Shown here: piece after piece, positions 55,289-64,000 of the stretch | How positions within the stretch are numbered: position 1 is the stretch's first letter | Layout of the letters: each line of letters opens with the position of its first letter | Assembly (NCBI GenBank): GCA_030603385.1 | Contig: JAUVXW010000008.1 | Coordinates: 62,001 to 126,000 of the forward strand | DNA length: 64,000 bases | Source: Promethearchaeota archaeon | Lineage (GTDB): Archaea > Asgardarchaeota > Lokiarchaeia > Sigyniarchaeales > SOKP01 | Direction of reading: 5' to 3' | The notes under the pieces: generated by a model | What the model was told of the DNA's origin: nothing | The model's input: the letters and a program-made list of their open reading frames with translations, nothing else | The model's database searches: none | Program-made: the position numbers and the translations under genes

Positions 55289-57880
55289 TCACGGTATTAA
55301 CCTTTTCCAAGGTTGTCCGAAGAGTATAAAACTTGATACTGCTAGGCTGCTTCTTAAATCAATTCTTGCAGCACCGTCTTTTTTTAGTGAATCTTTAAAT
55401 TGTTGTTCCACAATTTCTTCCATCTGCTTTGCTATACATTGTTGACGAGCCTTAAGAAGTGATACTCCTTGGCTATTATTATTGAATAAATTAATGAAAA
55501 AGATTGAGGTAATATCTTTCGTTTCTTCGTTGAAAAGTGGGTAAGTTCTCGAAATAATCCCAGTAAATTTAGTTTGATCGAATTGAGCAACAACCTCTCC
55601 AAACGTTTTAAGAACATTCTTTAGTTTTTGACCTTCGATATCAAAAATCTGAGTGTTGAAAAATAATAGAGGTTGTAAATTTGAGTTATCTTGACTTAAA
55701 GCATTATTTATTTTTTTGAATGTGATGATTTCATTATCATTAGCTAGTAAGTAGCTATCATTTGGGCTCCATTTAGAATAAAATATATTTCCTACAAATA
55801 TAATAATATGATAAAAATCTTTTGAGAAGTGGTCTAAGAACTTTTCTCGTGTCGAATTTGGGCCAATAAGCGTAGTAATTTGATTGATATTTTCCACATT
55901 ATTAAAAAAATTGATAATATAGTTTACTTCATTCGCACCAGCTATAAATGGGTATATTAATTCTTTTCTTTTCAATTCCTCATTCCATTTTAAAGGACTT
56001 GTAGAATTTATCGCATCAATTATTAAAACATTAAATTTTCTATTAGCTTGCTCAGATGCAGGTTCATTTAAAGATCTTTGTTCAAAAGAAAACCCTCCAA
56101 GCGGTATTTCACCAATTTTATATCCAATCGAATATTTTAGCAAGAAAAAATTATTATCATATATCAAATCAAAAGGAATAGTCATGTTATCCATGACAAA
56201 ATAAATTTGAGGTATAGCCTTCAAGCTTTCAATTTTGAAAGATTTAAAAAAATCTCTAATTAATTTTGGTAAAAAAATATATAACATTTCCCCAAATTCG
56301 TTAAGGTTGAACATAAACTTTCTCTTTTCAGTCTCATAGAAAAGTTCATTATATATATCTAAAATTTGAGTATCATTCCAGTATTCATTAGTTATGTTAC
56401 CCTCTAAAATTTGATGATCCGTTGAAAACATACGATACGAAATCATCCCCTTAGAATTTATTCTTAGGACCATGTTTTTTATGGAAAAACTTTCAAAATC
56501 TAATCTGAGAGAATTATCCCCATCTTTAAATGAATAAATCTGATTGTTTAAAGGTTCTACCTCATTATATAGCGACACAACATCTTTTATTAATTTATTA
56601 AAATCTTTTTCAAGATAAAGTATTATTTTTTGAGCTATTTTAAAATTCTTTTCTTCAAAAAGGGCACGATAGAACATCATCCTCCAAAAATCTCTTTGTT
56701 CTAAAGAAAAGAACATAGATTTGAATTGCCAAAGCAAGTTACATGTATAGAAGTAATGAAAAATTTGAGCACTCGTTTGAGGCATTTTTAAATGGGTGTC
56801 TAACTTTTCTAAAGACTGTAATAAATACCTTTTCTCTTTCATTTCAACAAACTTTTTGCAAGCTTCAACCCATAGTTCAATTAAAATGTTATCGTAGGAT
56901 AGATCTGTTTTATACAAAAATAAATCTTCTAAGAAATCATAAATCTCAAATGCTATTTCAAAGCGATTTCTATTAATTGAAAAATCAATGAATTTTCGAA
57001 TATAAGTAACTGCATCCCCATATGATTGATATTCTTGCATTTTTGAGAAAATATTTCTAATGATAATTATAATCCAAGAATGTTCTCCTATATCATTCAA
57101 ATAATTTATAAGTTCTTCAAGATCCACTAAAATAGTATTAAAACTTCTTTCATTGATCGATATTCTACTGATACTATTAAATTCGTTTTTTAAATACTGT
57201 GGAAGGCGATTGATTAAAATTTTATTAATTATTCTCACAAATTCTGAGGAATCTTCCATAAGGTTATATTTAATACAGACATCTTCTAAAGTCATATAAA
57301 TAAATAATGTTCTTTTACTTGGTTCCAATTTTAACACAGTTTTACCCAATTTTTCCATACTTAAATGAAAAAATTCTGAAGGTGCTACGGATTTCCTCAA
57401 AAACATTAATAAAATTTGTAATTCTATTAATTTCTGATATTCATCTTTTTCATGTAATTTTACAGAAAAAGAATTGATGAATTTAGTGATTCCTTTCTGA
57501 GATAAATCCTCCATTTTTATAAACTGCTTAAGAAGATTTATCCCAAAATTATTGAATAAATAAAAATCATCCAAATTAGCTAAGAATGAAAAAAATCTTT
57601 TATATGCATCGATATATCGGATTAAATCAATTTTAACTTTTCCTTCTTCCCGTCTTACGAGTGAATTTAAATATATCCACCAAGAATTCGAGATTATCAT
57701 TAATAATTGATGCTTCTTCTGGATATCTAACCATTCATTTTTTTCTATATCCATTCTTAAATTATCAAGTAAATTTGAAGCCCATTTATGATTAGCACCA
57801 AATAATAATTTGCGTGCAATTATTATTTTTTTTTGAAAGTCTATTAAAAATTCCTGCTTTATATCTAAACTAACAGTCAT
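55289..57880 (-). CDS. Helical-repeat protein with degenerate CHAT domain
   Basis: The 863-residue protein has a long helical N-terminal part (about 20-480, TPR-like) followed by a beta-rich region and a C-terminal domain from about 617 with CHAT caspase-fold features: ANEVNYIINFF, the YHIIIFVGN strand at about 691, DSYLLANDNEIITFKKI, LLFFNTQIFD at about 739 and SLLKARQQ. In active CHAT proteases the positions after the two strands are His (H-x-x-H-G) and Cys (N-A-C). Here they are Gly-Asn and Asn-Thr, so it is probably inactive. It lies 21 bp from the actin-like gene. Confidence 0.65.
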   Translation of the reverse strand: MTVSLDIKQEFLIDFQKKIIIARKLLFGANHKWASNLLDNLRMDIEKNEWLDIQKKHQLLMIISNSWWIYLNSLVRREEGKVKIDLIRYIDAYKRFFSFLANLDDFYLFNNFGINLLKQFIKMEDLSQKGITKFINSFSVKLHEKDEYQKLIELQILLMFLRKSVAPSEFFHLSMEKLGKTVLKLEPSKRTLFIYMTLEDVCIKYNLMEDSSEFVRIINKILINRLPQYLKNEFNSISRISINERSFNTILVDLEELINYLNDIGEHSWIIIIIRNIFSKMQEYQSYGDAVTYIRKFIDFSINRNRFEIAFEIYDFLEDLFLYKTDLSYDNILIELWVEACKKFVEMKEKRYLLQSLEKLDTHLKMPQTSAQIFHYFYTCNLLWQFKSMFFSLEQRDFWRMMFYRALFEEKNFKIAQKIILYLEKDFNKLIKDVVSLYNEVEPLNNQIYSFKDGDNSLRLDFESFSIKNMVLRINSKGMISYRMFSTDHQILEGNITNEYWNDTQILDIYNELFYETEKRKFMFNLNEFGEMLYIFLPKLIRDFFKSFKIESLKAIPQIYFVMDNMTIPFDLIYDNNFFLLKYSIGYKIGEIPLGGFSFEQRSLNEPASEQANRKFNVLIIDAINSTSPLKWNEELKRKELIYPFIAGANEVNYIINFFNNVENINQITTLIGPNSTREKFLDHFSKDFYHIIIFVGNIFYSKWSPNDSYLLANDNEIITFKKINNALSQDNSNLQPLLFFNTQIFDIEGQKLKNVLKTFGEVVAQFDQTKFTGIISRTYPLFNEETKDITSIFFINLFNNNSQGVSLLKARQQCIAKQMEEIVEQQFKDSLKKDGAARIDLRSSLAVSSFILFGQPWKRLIP

Positions 57881-57901
57881 AAAATTTTAATTTCCTTAAT
57901 T

Positions 57902-59089
57902 TTAATTATTGTTTTGATTGGGGCTTTCCATTTCTTCTCCTTCGGAGACTTTAGGGTTTTGTTCCCATCCTTTTTTCAATTTTCCCTGTGCCCATAAAAC
58001 ACTAGCTCCAACCCAACTAACATTCTCTCTTCCTGAGGCTGCTAATACATTAATTTTTTCTTTTATTCTATCTGAGAAGAACTTTGAAATCTCAATTTTT
58101 AATCTCTTATCCAATCCAGGGATCAAACTTCCGCCACCTGCAAGAATAATATTCGATAATAAATCCTCCCAATTCTCTCGATCCCATGTACGAACAACTT
58201 TAGCAATTGCCTCAGGTAATCCAATATAATCAATATGAATTATTGATGGATTAAATAGAGGCTCTGAAATAAGAAACCTTTCTGAATTAATTTCTAAATT
58301 AGATCCATCAGGTAAATCAATGTTACTTTTATATTTTGTAAATCCATCCTTTATTCGTCTGATCTCCTCTTCTGGATCTAAAATACATAATGATAATTTA
58401 TCTTTTATCTCCTTAGTAATTATATGATCAAGATATATTGATTTTCCAGACCCAATTTGGGTTAAAAGTATGTTAAGAAGATAATTAGTTATATCTTTAC
58501 CAGCAATTGGATATGTATCTCTTGCCATTACATTAGAGAAACCATGTAAGAATGTTGTAATATAGGTATTTTCCTCTCCCATACTTACGATTACTCCACT
58601 TGTCTTCCGGAATGTAGATATTATTCCTTGACTTTCAGATAAAAATAAAACACTTGGAAAATCAAACACATTAAAAAAAATATCTTTTAATTTGGTTTTC
58701 TCTAATTCAGGCATGAAGAAGGGCATAATTATGATAATTGGTTGTTTAAATTGATTTTCTTCCATTATTTCTAACTGTTTGTAATGATGATAAAAGAATT
58801 TCATTAAAATTGTAAAATTATTTTCTTTTTTAAACTCATGAACCGTCAGTATATTAGAATATTTTAGCGCTTCATGACCAAATAACTGATTGTCGACATT
58901 CTTTTCACTAATAAATATATCTTCAAGACCAGTAATTACATCTGAAGTAAATAAATAATCAGTATTATCTACATAGACACTGGGAGCAATAATATCTGGA
59001 TAATCATTACCTGCCCATCCCAGTCGAAAAAAATTATTACCTATATCGAGAATTAATGGACGTAGTTGGGTTTTATTTTCAAATGACAT
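57902..59089 (-). CDS. Divergent actin-like protein (Lokiactin/Arp-type)
   Basis: The 395-residue protein follows the actin layout: phosphate-1 strand LILDIGNNFFRLGWAGNDYP, FPSIVG-like IAPSVY, IIIMPFFMPELEKTKL, VSMGEENTYITTF (phosphate 2), YPIAGKDITNYL, ILAGGGSLIPGL (adenosine) and the C-terminal WVGASVLWA. In actin the matching pieces are DNGSG, DSGDGVTH, LSGGTTMFPG and WIGGSILA. The phosphate loops have diverged, with Asn-Asn and Glu-Glu-Asn where actin has Ser-Gly and Gly-Asp-Gly, so polymerisation or ATPase activity may differ. It lies in an operon with the CHAT-like and Lys-rich coiled-coil genes. Confidence 0.85.
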   Translation of the reverse strand: MSFENKTQLRPLILDIGNNFFRLGWAGNDYPDIIAPSVYVDNTDYLFTSDVITGLEDIFISEKNVDNQLFGHEALKYSNILTVHEFKKENNFTILMKFFYHHYKQLEIMEENQFKQPIIIIMPFFMPELEKTKLKDIFFNVFDFPSVLFLSESQGIISTFRKTSGVIVSMGEENTYITTFLHGFSNVMARDTYPIAGKDITNYLLNILLTQIGSGKSIYLDHIITKEIKDKLSLCILDPEEEIRRIKDGFTKYKSNIDLPDGSNLEINSERFLISEPLFNPSIIHIDYIGLPEAIAKVVRTWDRENWEDLLSNIILAGGGSLIPGLDKRLKIEISKFFSDRIKEKINVLAASGRENVSWVGASVLWAQGKLKKGWEQNPKVSEGEEMESPNQNNN

Positions 59090-59141
59090 ATTCTTCTGAT
59101 AATTTTTAATTTATTACATCATTCAGAAAAAAAGCGTATAT

Positions 59142-60002
59142 TTAGTACCTTATTTCATGAATTAAATCGTCTGTGACTCTCTTTAATTGATATTCCTTAA
59201 TTTGTAATTCTAATAATCCTAATACTCTTTTAAATTTGCCAGACATAGATTCTATGTCAACTTCTGCAACCTTTTCAACTTCATCGCGTTTGATTTTAAA
59301 CAACTCTAACTCTGCCGCGATCTTTTTATATTGATTGTTTATTGACACAACCAAATCATCTGTATTTTTCTTGGTTATTTTACGCATTTTTCTTAAAATT
59401 GCTAATATATTAGAAATAGAATTCTCCCATCTCTCGTATCTCTCATTATAACTCTTTAATAAATCCTCAAAAAATATCGTTAATTTAGCATAAATATTAT
59501 CTTTTTTAATCGATGGTTGTGTTTTTTTCTCTGGAGGTGTTGGGGCTAGTTCTTCTTTAACTTCTAAGGCTTCTTTTTCACCTGAAGTTGGCACTGTTGA
59601 AGCTTCTACTTGAATCTTCGGACGAGTTACAGTTTTAAGTTTTTCATGACTTATTGATGGTTTTGCCCTTTCCTTAGACTCAGAGGCTAATAAAACTTTC
59701 TCTCGTTTTTGGGAAGGTTTTCTTTGGGTCAAAGGGACATCTTCCAAAGCGTACGCTGCAGCTATTTTACTTTTGCTTTCATGAGATAACTGAGGTGTAA
59801 TTTTTTCATCTCCCTCTTTTTTAGGAAGCTCAAATCCCCTTCCTTCAGTAGCTTCCTCCATTAAGCTCTGTAATGTCGTTTTTGTAGTTTTTATTGAATG
59901 CAAAGCATCATCTAAGGAATAATCTTGAATATCCCCTATCTCTTCAACTTCTTCAACTATTTTTTTTTTCTTCTCTTTCTTCTTCTTCTTCTTCTTCGCC
60001 AT
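59142..60002 (-). CDS. Lysine-rich, coiled-coil protein
   Basis: From ATG 60002 the protein is about 286 residues: a polylysine-rich N-terminus (A-K-K-K repeats), a mid part with low complexity and a C-terminal coiled coil of about 110 residues (LTIFFEDLLKSYNERYERW, then KKIAAELELFKIKRDEVEKVAEV). ATG 60035 is possible, but the internal ATG gives a more natural MAKKKK start. It has no catalytic motif. It may link the actin-like protein to nucleic acid or membrane; this is inference from charge and context. Confidence 0.6.
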   Translation of the reverse strand: MAKKKKKKKEKKKKIVEEVEEIGDIQDYSLDDALHSIKTTKTTLQSLMEEATEGRGFELPKKEGDEKITPQLSHESKSKIAAAYALEDVPLTQRKPSQKREKVLLASESKERAKPSISHEKLKTVTRPKIQVEASTVPTSGEKEALEVKEELAPTPPEKKTQPSIKKDNIYAKLTIFFEDLLKSYNERYERWENSISNILAILRKMRKITKKNTDDLVVSINNQYKKIAAELELFKIKRDEVEKVAEVDIESMSGKFKRVLGLLELQIKEYQLKRVTDDLIHEIRY

Positions 60003-60043
60003 AGAATATACCCATATACTTAATAAAATTCTCATTTATGAAT

Positions 60044-60451
60044 TTATTCAAAAGGTAGGATATCAACATTAATTGCTTTTCCGTTTTTTATCAAGGTTTC
60101 TCTTAATTCTTCCATATTAACATTTTTTGGAGATGGACTAAGTACAGTCCAAATTGCTGTTTTCGATTTTTCTAAAATGATACTCTCTCCCCACATCAAA
60201 GAAATCCCAAAATCTCCGAATATTGTTGCAATTTTTGCTAAAGAACCAGGTTCATCGTTCATTGTAATTCTAAACTTGATAGGTTTATCCTCCCTTGAAA
60301 TTCCTACTGGTGTTATCCGTATTTCCTTTGTTTCTGAGTCGCTTACAAGCATTAACTGTGAATCTGTTGTAATGCCAAGATTTTTCCTAGTTACTAATGG
60401 TAGTACTATCCTCCCTCGATTATCTATAGATATAATTTTAACATCCTTCAT
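60044..60451 (-). CDS. AbrB-type DNA-binding protein fused to ACT domain
   Basis: The 135-residue protein starts with a SpoVT/AbrB swapped-hairpin domain (ISIDNRGRIVLPLVTRKNLGI) and has a C-terminal ACT domain (FRITMNDEPGSLAKIATIFGDFGISL). AbrB domains bind DNA; ACT domains bind small ligands such as amino acids. The pair is a common archaeal transcription regulator. It may regulate the actin-CHAT-vWA genes around it. Confidence 0.85.
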   Translation of the reverse strand: MKDVKIISIDNRGRIVLPLVTRKNLGITTDSQLMLVSDSETKEIRITPVGISREDKPIKFRITMNDEPGSLAKIATIFGDFGISLMWGESIILEKSKTAIWTVLSPSPKNVNMEELRETLIKNGKAINVDILPFE

Positions 60452-60603
60452 ATTTCTTAATATATTACTATTTCTTTTAATAATTACAATATGGAAATAA
60501 TTTTCTTATAAATATTAACGAAATTATTATTAATAATTTTAATGAAAACTTTACATAGAAGAAGTTTAAAATTGAAATAATATAAAGAATTAGTATGTAA
60601 AAC

Positions 60604-62802
60604 CTATTCTTTATGGGCTTTTAATTTTACTGTAAGATCCCGCGCTCGTTTAGAATACCAAATTAATAATTCTCCCGCATCTTCTGGCTCGAAATATTCT
60701 CCACCGCACAATGATGCTGCGCGTGTCATTAATTCTCGATCTGGGTTACCTAAGCCGAGTATATAAATTACTACATTTGGATTTTCACTAAACAATTTAA
60801 CGGATTGAAGGAATGGTTCTTTCTGCGTGGGTTGGCCGTCTGTAAGGAGTACGATCATTGTAGGCTGGTCTGGGTTCATTTTTTCAAATTCTCCAAGCAC
60901 TTGGTGCGCAGCATTCATCGCTAAATGCATGTTGGTAGCTTGACCATAACTGTTGCCAATTCTATCCACGATCATTCTTGCGGCATCTTCGAGTACTCCC
61001 TTTTTACCACTTGCTGAATCCATGTAATAGCTGTTTCCAAAAGGAAGCGTCTGTGCCTCATCAGCAAACCTAATAACTGAAACTTTTTCTCCAAAACCTC
61101 TTCCTACCTTTTCGCTTAAGAACAAAACTGCAGCAAAAGCAGCCGAAATTCTACGAGGTATGTAAATACCATCTTTGAAATTTTTTAAAAACTCTTGGAT
61201 TTCTCGAGATTCCATAGCCGCTTTTATTCCTTCGATAGCAGGTGCTATGTTAGTGACAAGCACATCTCTGGCCATCATGCTCCGACTAATATCGATTATT
61301 AGAATAGCGTTGAAAGGGATTAACCCTACTGGGCTCAAAGATAATGTAGTGTTTTCAGTAACACTTGCAAAAATATCTCCAGCAAGATCAGGAACTGTAT
61401 CAAGAATTGAGCAAGCTATGTTTACAGCATTCCATCTTAGTTTAATGCCTTTAAATATAACATAATTTGATATCCAGCCCTTCATAGAGGATATGTTTTC
61501 TCGTGCCGTGCTTATAATGTCCCATAAACCCTCACCCGAAATAGCGGAAATTCCTAGTGATATACTTTGTAAAGGGATAATTGTTCTTTGATTTTTAGAA
61601 ACTTTTACTTCAAAGCTTCCAATCCCAGAAGCTTCTAATATCTCGCTATCAATGATAATTACATCATCGGGAGTTGATTCTAAAACATCTACTTTTCCAG
61701 CACCCATAGCCCCGGTAAGTTCATCCTCGAATGCCAGAATATCATTTTGCTGAATCGAGAGAGAATATTGAGTTCTTGGGCTCACTAAAGCATATCCCAT
61801 TAAATTAGGTTGAGATTCAACTTGCAACATTAATTCAGATGCTCTCTCTATAGGAGGTTCTGTTGAATATATGACTATTTGGTCAAATTTAATATTGGTA
61901 TCCTCATAAGTATCAAAACTCATCTTTAAATCAGTCATAGCTATATTTGCTTCATCAATCCGAGCCGATCCCATAGATCTTGTTAATGGATCTTCCCAAG
62001 CTATTAGCATTCCTTGCCCAAGACCTAATTGTTGAAGAACATTAGGGCTTAATTGAATTCTCCCTCCTTCTATATTATTATCTATTACAGGATTAAGAAT
62101 TATACCATGTTTTTGACTCGCTAACATATTAATATCGATTTTATTCGGGTAAGGTTCAACTGGAGCTGCTGGCTGGGTTAATGGTTGTGTGGTAGGAGAT
62201 GGAGGAAATCCTGGCGTCGTAGGTTGAGGTGGGGGTGAAGGTAATGGTGATAAGGAAGGCTGAGGTGCAGGAGTAGGTGGTGATGGAGTGAGTAGAGGTA
62301 TTGGTGCAGGTTGTGAGGATGGCTGAAACATTGTAGGGGGTTGGGGGACTGGTGTCGGTTGAATCTGTGGAGGTGGTGCAGGTTGTGGAGATGGCTGCGG
62401 AGTGGCTGTGGGTTGAGGAGGAGTTATTACAGGAGAGGGTGGAGGTGTAGGTAATGGGGACAATGTAGACGGTTCCGTTGGTGCTGGAGTGGGCTGTTGT
62501 GTAGGAACTTTAGGAACCTGTATTTTAGGTGTAAGGGAAGCAGCAGCACTAGCAGGGCGAACGGTTAATTCTACTCCTGAAAATTGTAAATCTTCAAGAA
62601 CGTTTTTTGCGAATTGTCCAGCGAAATCTAACATATCATTTGATATCTCTATGATAGCTACTTTTTTCAAGTTATTATCAGAATTTATAACCTCTACTGA
62701 ATCTCCATTTTTTACACCTAATTTATCAGCATTAGATTGACAGATTATTACTTTATCTGATATTTCATTATTACCATCTACAAAAAGTTTGAGTTCTGCC
62801 AT
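60604..62802 (-). CDS. Double-psi barrel protein with proline-rich linker and vWA domain
   Basis: The 732-residue protein begins with a small beta-barrel (KVIICQSNADKLGVKNGDSVEVI), followed by a proline/threonine-rich linker of about 120 residues (95-215). Two more barrel-like segments (INMLASQKHGIILNP..., then SVQ...DILAFEDELTGAMGAG) lead to a vWA domain. That has the metal-site motif DISRSM near 500 and TDGQP near 650 with Gly-Asn and Asp in place. Together it looks like an adhesive or chaperone-type adaptor, akin to CDC48-N-like barrels plus vWA. Product is cytoplasmic: no signal peptide. Confidence 0.7.
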   Translation of the reverse strand: MAELKLFVDGNNEISDKVIICQSNADKLGVKNGDSVEVINSDNNLKKVAIIEISNDMLDFAGQFAKNVLEDLQFSGVELTVRPASAAASLTPKIQVPKVPTQQPTPAPTEPSTLSPLPTPPPSPVITPPQPTATPQPSPQPAPPPQIQPTPVPQPPTMFQPSSQPAPIPLLTPSPPTPAPQPSLSPLPSPPPQPTTPGFPPSPTTQPLTQPAAPVEPYPNKIDINMLASQKHGIILNPVIDNNIEGGRIQLSPNVLQQLGLGQGMLIAWEDPLTRSMGSARIDEANIAMTDLKMSFDTYEDTNIKFDQIVIYSTEPPIERASELMLQVESQPNLMGYALVSPRTQYSLSIQQNDILAFEDELTGAMGAGKVDVLESTPDDVIIIDSEILEASGIGSFEVKVSKNQRTIIPLQSISLGISAISGEGLWDIISTARENISSMKGWISNYVIFKGIKLRWNAVNIACSILDTVPDLAGDIFASVTENTTLSLSPVGLIPFNAILIIDISRSMMARDVLVTNIAPAIEGIKAAMESREIQEFLKNFKDGIYIPRRISAAFAAVLFLSEKVGRGFGEKVSVIRFADEAQTLPFGNSYYMDSASGKKGVLEDAARMIVDRIGNSYGQATNMHLAMNAAHQVLGEFEKMNPDQPTMIVLLTDGQPTQKEPFLQSVKLFSENPNVVIYILGLGNPDRELMTRAASLCGGEYFEPEDAGELLIWYSKRARDLTVKLKAHKE

Positions 62803-63301
62803 ATTTACTCACTAATTTTACTCAATTTTTTAATATAATATAAGTGATATAGATTAAAATGTCTATCAATTATTGTTTACTTTCTTTATTAATATTAAAC
62901 TAATATCAGTATAAGATATTTATCAAGAATTGATAAAATCATACACATAAATATATTTATTTATGCAATTGAGGAATTTACGGTCAATACTAATCAAATA
63001 TGCTATAGATAAAAAATCTCGTCAGAGAGAAGAGTTAGAGTGTATATGGTGGGATGAGAATGGCAGTCCAGCAGAATAAAAAGAAACTAATTTAGCAATA
63101 TCGCGAAGACCTGTTAGAGAAATGTACAAAATAGATAGGGCCTTAGATAAATCTATTTGTTTTTATCCCGTATGTCAGAAGGCGGACCAAGATATGATAT
63201 TTAATCCAATAATGAAGATGTGGTTTGGGAAAAAAATTAGAATAAGTTAACAGCCTAGTTTATTATGTATGGGATGCTACTCTTGGAAATACCTTTCTCC
63301 G
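62803..63301. other. Intergenic region with two tiny open frames
   Basis: The region holds ATG 62963-63079 (38 codons, ends GSPAE) and ATG 63122-63250 (42 codons, contains FYPVCQKADQD and KMWFGKKIRIS). Neither has a family nor a convincing ribosome-binding site. They may be the pieces of one decayed gene: the second contains a lone Cys and is followed by CMGCY in another frame, a possible zinc-finger remnant. I mark it as unresolved. Confidence 0.35.
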
Positions 63302-63691
63302 TTATTGAATTGGGTAACGGGTCCCTATCTCTTTACTGTAGTATCTAAAGATTTTAACGAGCTTCCCTAATTCAGGCATTTGTCTGGATGCACCCATTAG
63401 GAAAAATCTACCAGCAGCACTAAGAATGATAAAACCATTATCACCACGTAAAATAACTTCAAGCATATTTGTAAATCCTAGAGAATCAATTGCATCACTA
63501 CCAGACTGCATAACTACTGCACTTAAACTAGCAAAAAGGTCAGGATCCACACTATAACCGGGAACTGCACTAAAAGCGAGTCGGAGTCCTTCTCGAGTGA
63601 TAAGTGCCAGCGAGTCCAATTCGCTGTATTCAGTAATTGATCCGAGAAACTGGCTAAGGGACTGTGCTTCGTCAGGAGTTAATTCTGCCAT
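63302..63691 (-). CDS. Roadblock/LC7 domain protein
   Basis: The 129-residue protein shows LSQFLGSITEYSELDSLALITREGLRLAFSA, a central helix and ending strands GFIILSAAGRFFLMGAS, the Roadblock/LC7 pattern. Such dimers bind small GTPases. It has codon use with higher GC than the neighbouring AT-rich DNA. A second gene on the same strand ends about 130 bp upstream, and a vWA gene lies downstream, so it may belong to the same cluster. The ATG at 63691 is the start. Confidence 0.85.
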   Translation of the reverse strand: MAELTPDEAQSLSQFLGSITEYSELDSLALITREGLRLAFSAVPGYSVDPDLFASLSAVVMQSGSDAIDSLGFTNMLEVILRGDNGFIILSAAGRFFLMGASRQMPELGKLVKIFRYYSKEIGTRYPIQ

Positions 63692-63822
63692 AATATATTA
63701 AATTTTTTTTATTCAATTAATAATAATTAAAAAATTTTAACTTAAAAAATTATATTTTAAGAATATTTGAAATTTTTAACTTTTCTAAATAAAATAAGAG
63801 AAAGGTTATTGAAAAAATTCAC

Positions 63823-64000
63823 TTACTTACCTTCTAATTGGTGTTTAATTTGATCTTTTAATAATTCTCGTTTGGATTTACCTTCAACAGGCTTAGATGA
63901 CTGGCCAGAGCGTTTAAGAAACTCTATTGCTAATATCTTGCCATTCTTGCTAAGGATACGCGGCGAATAGTTTTCCGCAAAGAAGATTCCCTCAGGGATC
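63823..64000 (-). CDS. C-terminal part of an unidentified protein (runs off the window)
   Basis: The frame is open to the window end, with 58 residues visible: PEGIFFAENYSPRILSKNG, then a basic helix ending KHQLEGK and TAA at 63823-63825. GC content is higher than around, similar to the Roadblock gene. The family cannot be told from this piece. It is transcribed toward the Roadblock gene. Confidence 0.5.
   Translation of the reverse strand, partial: IPEGIFFAENYSPRILSKNGKILAIEFLKRSGQSSKPVEGKSKRELLKDQIKHQLEGK

Noticed and set aside
61175..61465. 96-codon plus-strand frame
   Set aside because: Antisense to the vWA domain, which has conserved metal-binding motifs.
1..64000. CRISPR array, tRNA or rRNA genes, transposase
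   Set aside because: I looked for regularly spaced repeats, T-loop and cloverleaf patterns, and DDE or Tyr-recombinase motifs; none was convincing by eye.

Overview
The window looks like a piece of an AT-rich Asgard archaeal genome, most likely of the Lokiarchaeia (Promethearchaeia) type. Archaeal markers are CofE (coenzyme F420), an archaeal-type asparaginyl-tRNA synthetase, an archaeal dihydropteroate synthase-like enzyme, a DUF123 GIY-YIG protein and an AbrB-ACT regulator. Asgard-style markers are a divergent actin-like protein, an MglA-like small GTPase, two Roadblock/LC7 proteins, a CHAT-fold protein and a vWA protein with a long proline-rich linker. The assignment rests on gene content read by eye, not on phylogeny.

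Region 1 (1-15.7 kb) is an accessory, defence-like island. It holds a type II CBASS operon: a DUF4297-SAVED effector (Cap4), a CD-NTase, an E2-E1 fusion (Cap2) and a JAMM deconjugase (Cap3). Next to it are a membrane-anchored HEPN protein with a divergently transcribed class III cyclase-like protein, a phage head-morphogenesis-like gene, and an 838-residue protein with four helical repeats and a PD-(D/E)XK nuclease domain. Two truncated copies of the 5' end of a fucose isomerase-like gene (2-154 and 3805-4089) lie in the same orientation as the intact gene at 15784. This is the pattern expected if successive elements integrated into the 5' part of that gene.

Region 2 (15.7-30.6 kb) mixes a beta-class DNA methyltransferase, two paralogous coiled-coil proteins, a frameshifted DUF72 gene, membrane proteins, a BadI-like hydrolase/hydratase with a 3-hydroxyacyl-CoA dehydrogenase, a flippase-like transporter, a Cys-rich mini-protein coupled to a GIY-YIG protein, and an SDR.

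Region 3 (30.9-43.5 kb) is core metabolism and information processing: Roadblock, GatB-GatA, AsnRS, CofE, DHPS and a bacterial-type DNA gyrase. A 760-bp insertion separates gyrB from gyrA, carries an extra gene and is flanked by 35-bp direct repeats.

Region 4 (43.6-64 kb) contains a cupin, a GldG/IFT52-like protein with a phosphodiesterase, an MglA-like GTPase, a DEAD-box helicase, a 1007-residue repeat protein and a type IIG-like methyltransferase. It ends in a long minus-strand cluster (PLD-like, CHAT-like, actin-like, Lys-rich coiled coil, AbrB-ACT, DPBB-vWA, Roadblock) that resembles a cytoskeleton or signalling locus.

Four genes appear to start at AUA, AUU or CUG rather than AUG, GUG or UUG, judged by homology and by alignment with a paralogue. 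No tRNA, rRNA, CRISPR array or intact transposase was recognised.
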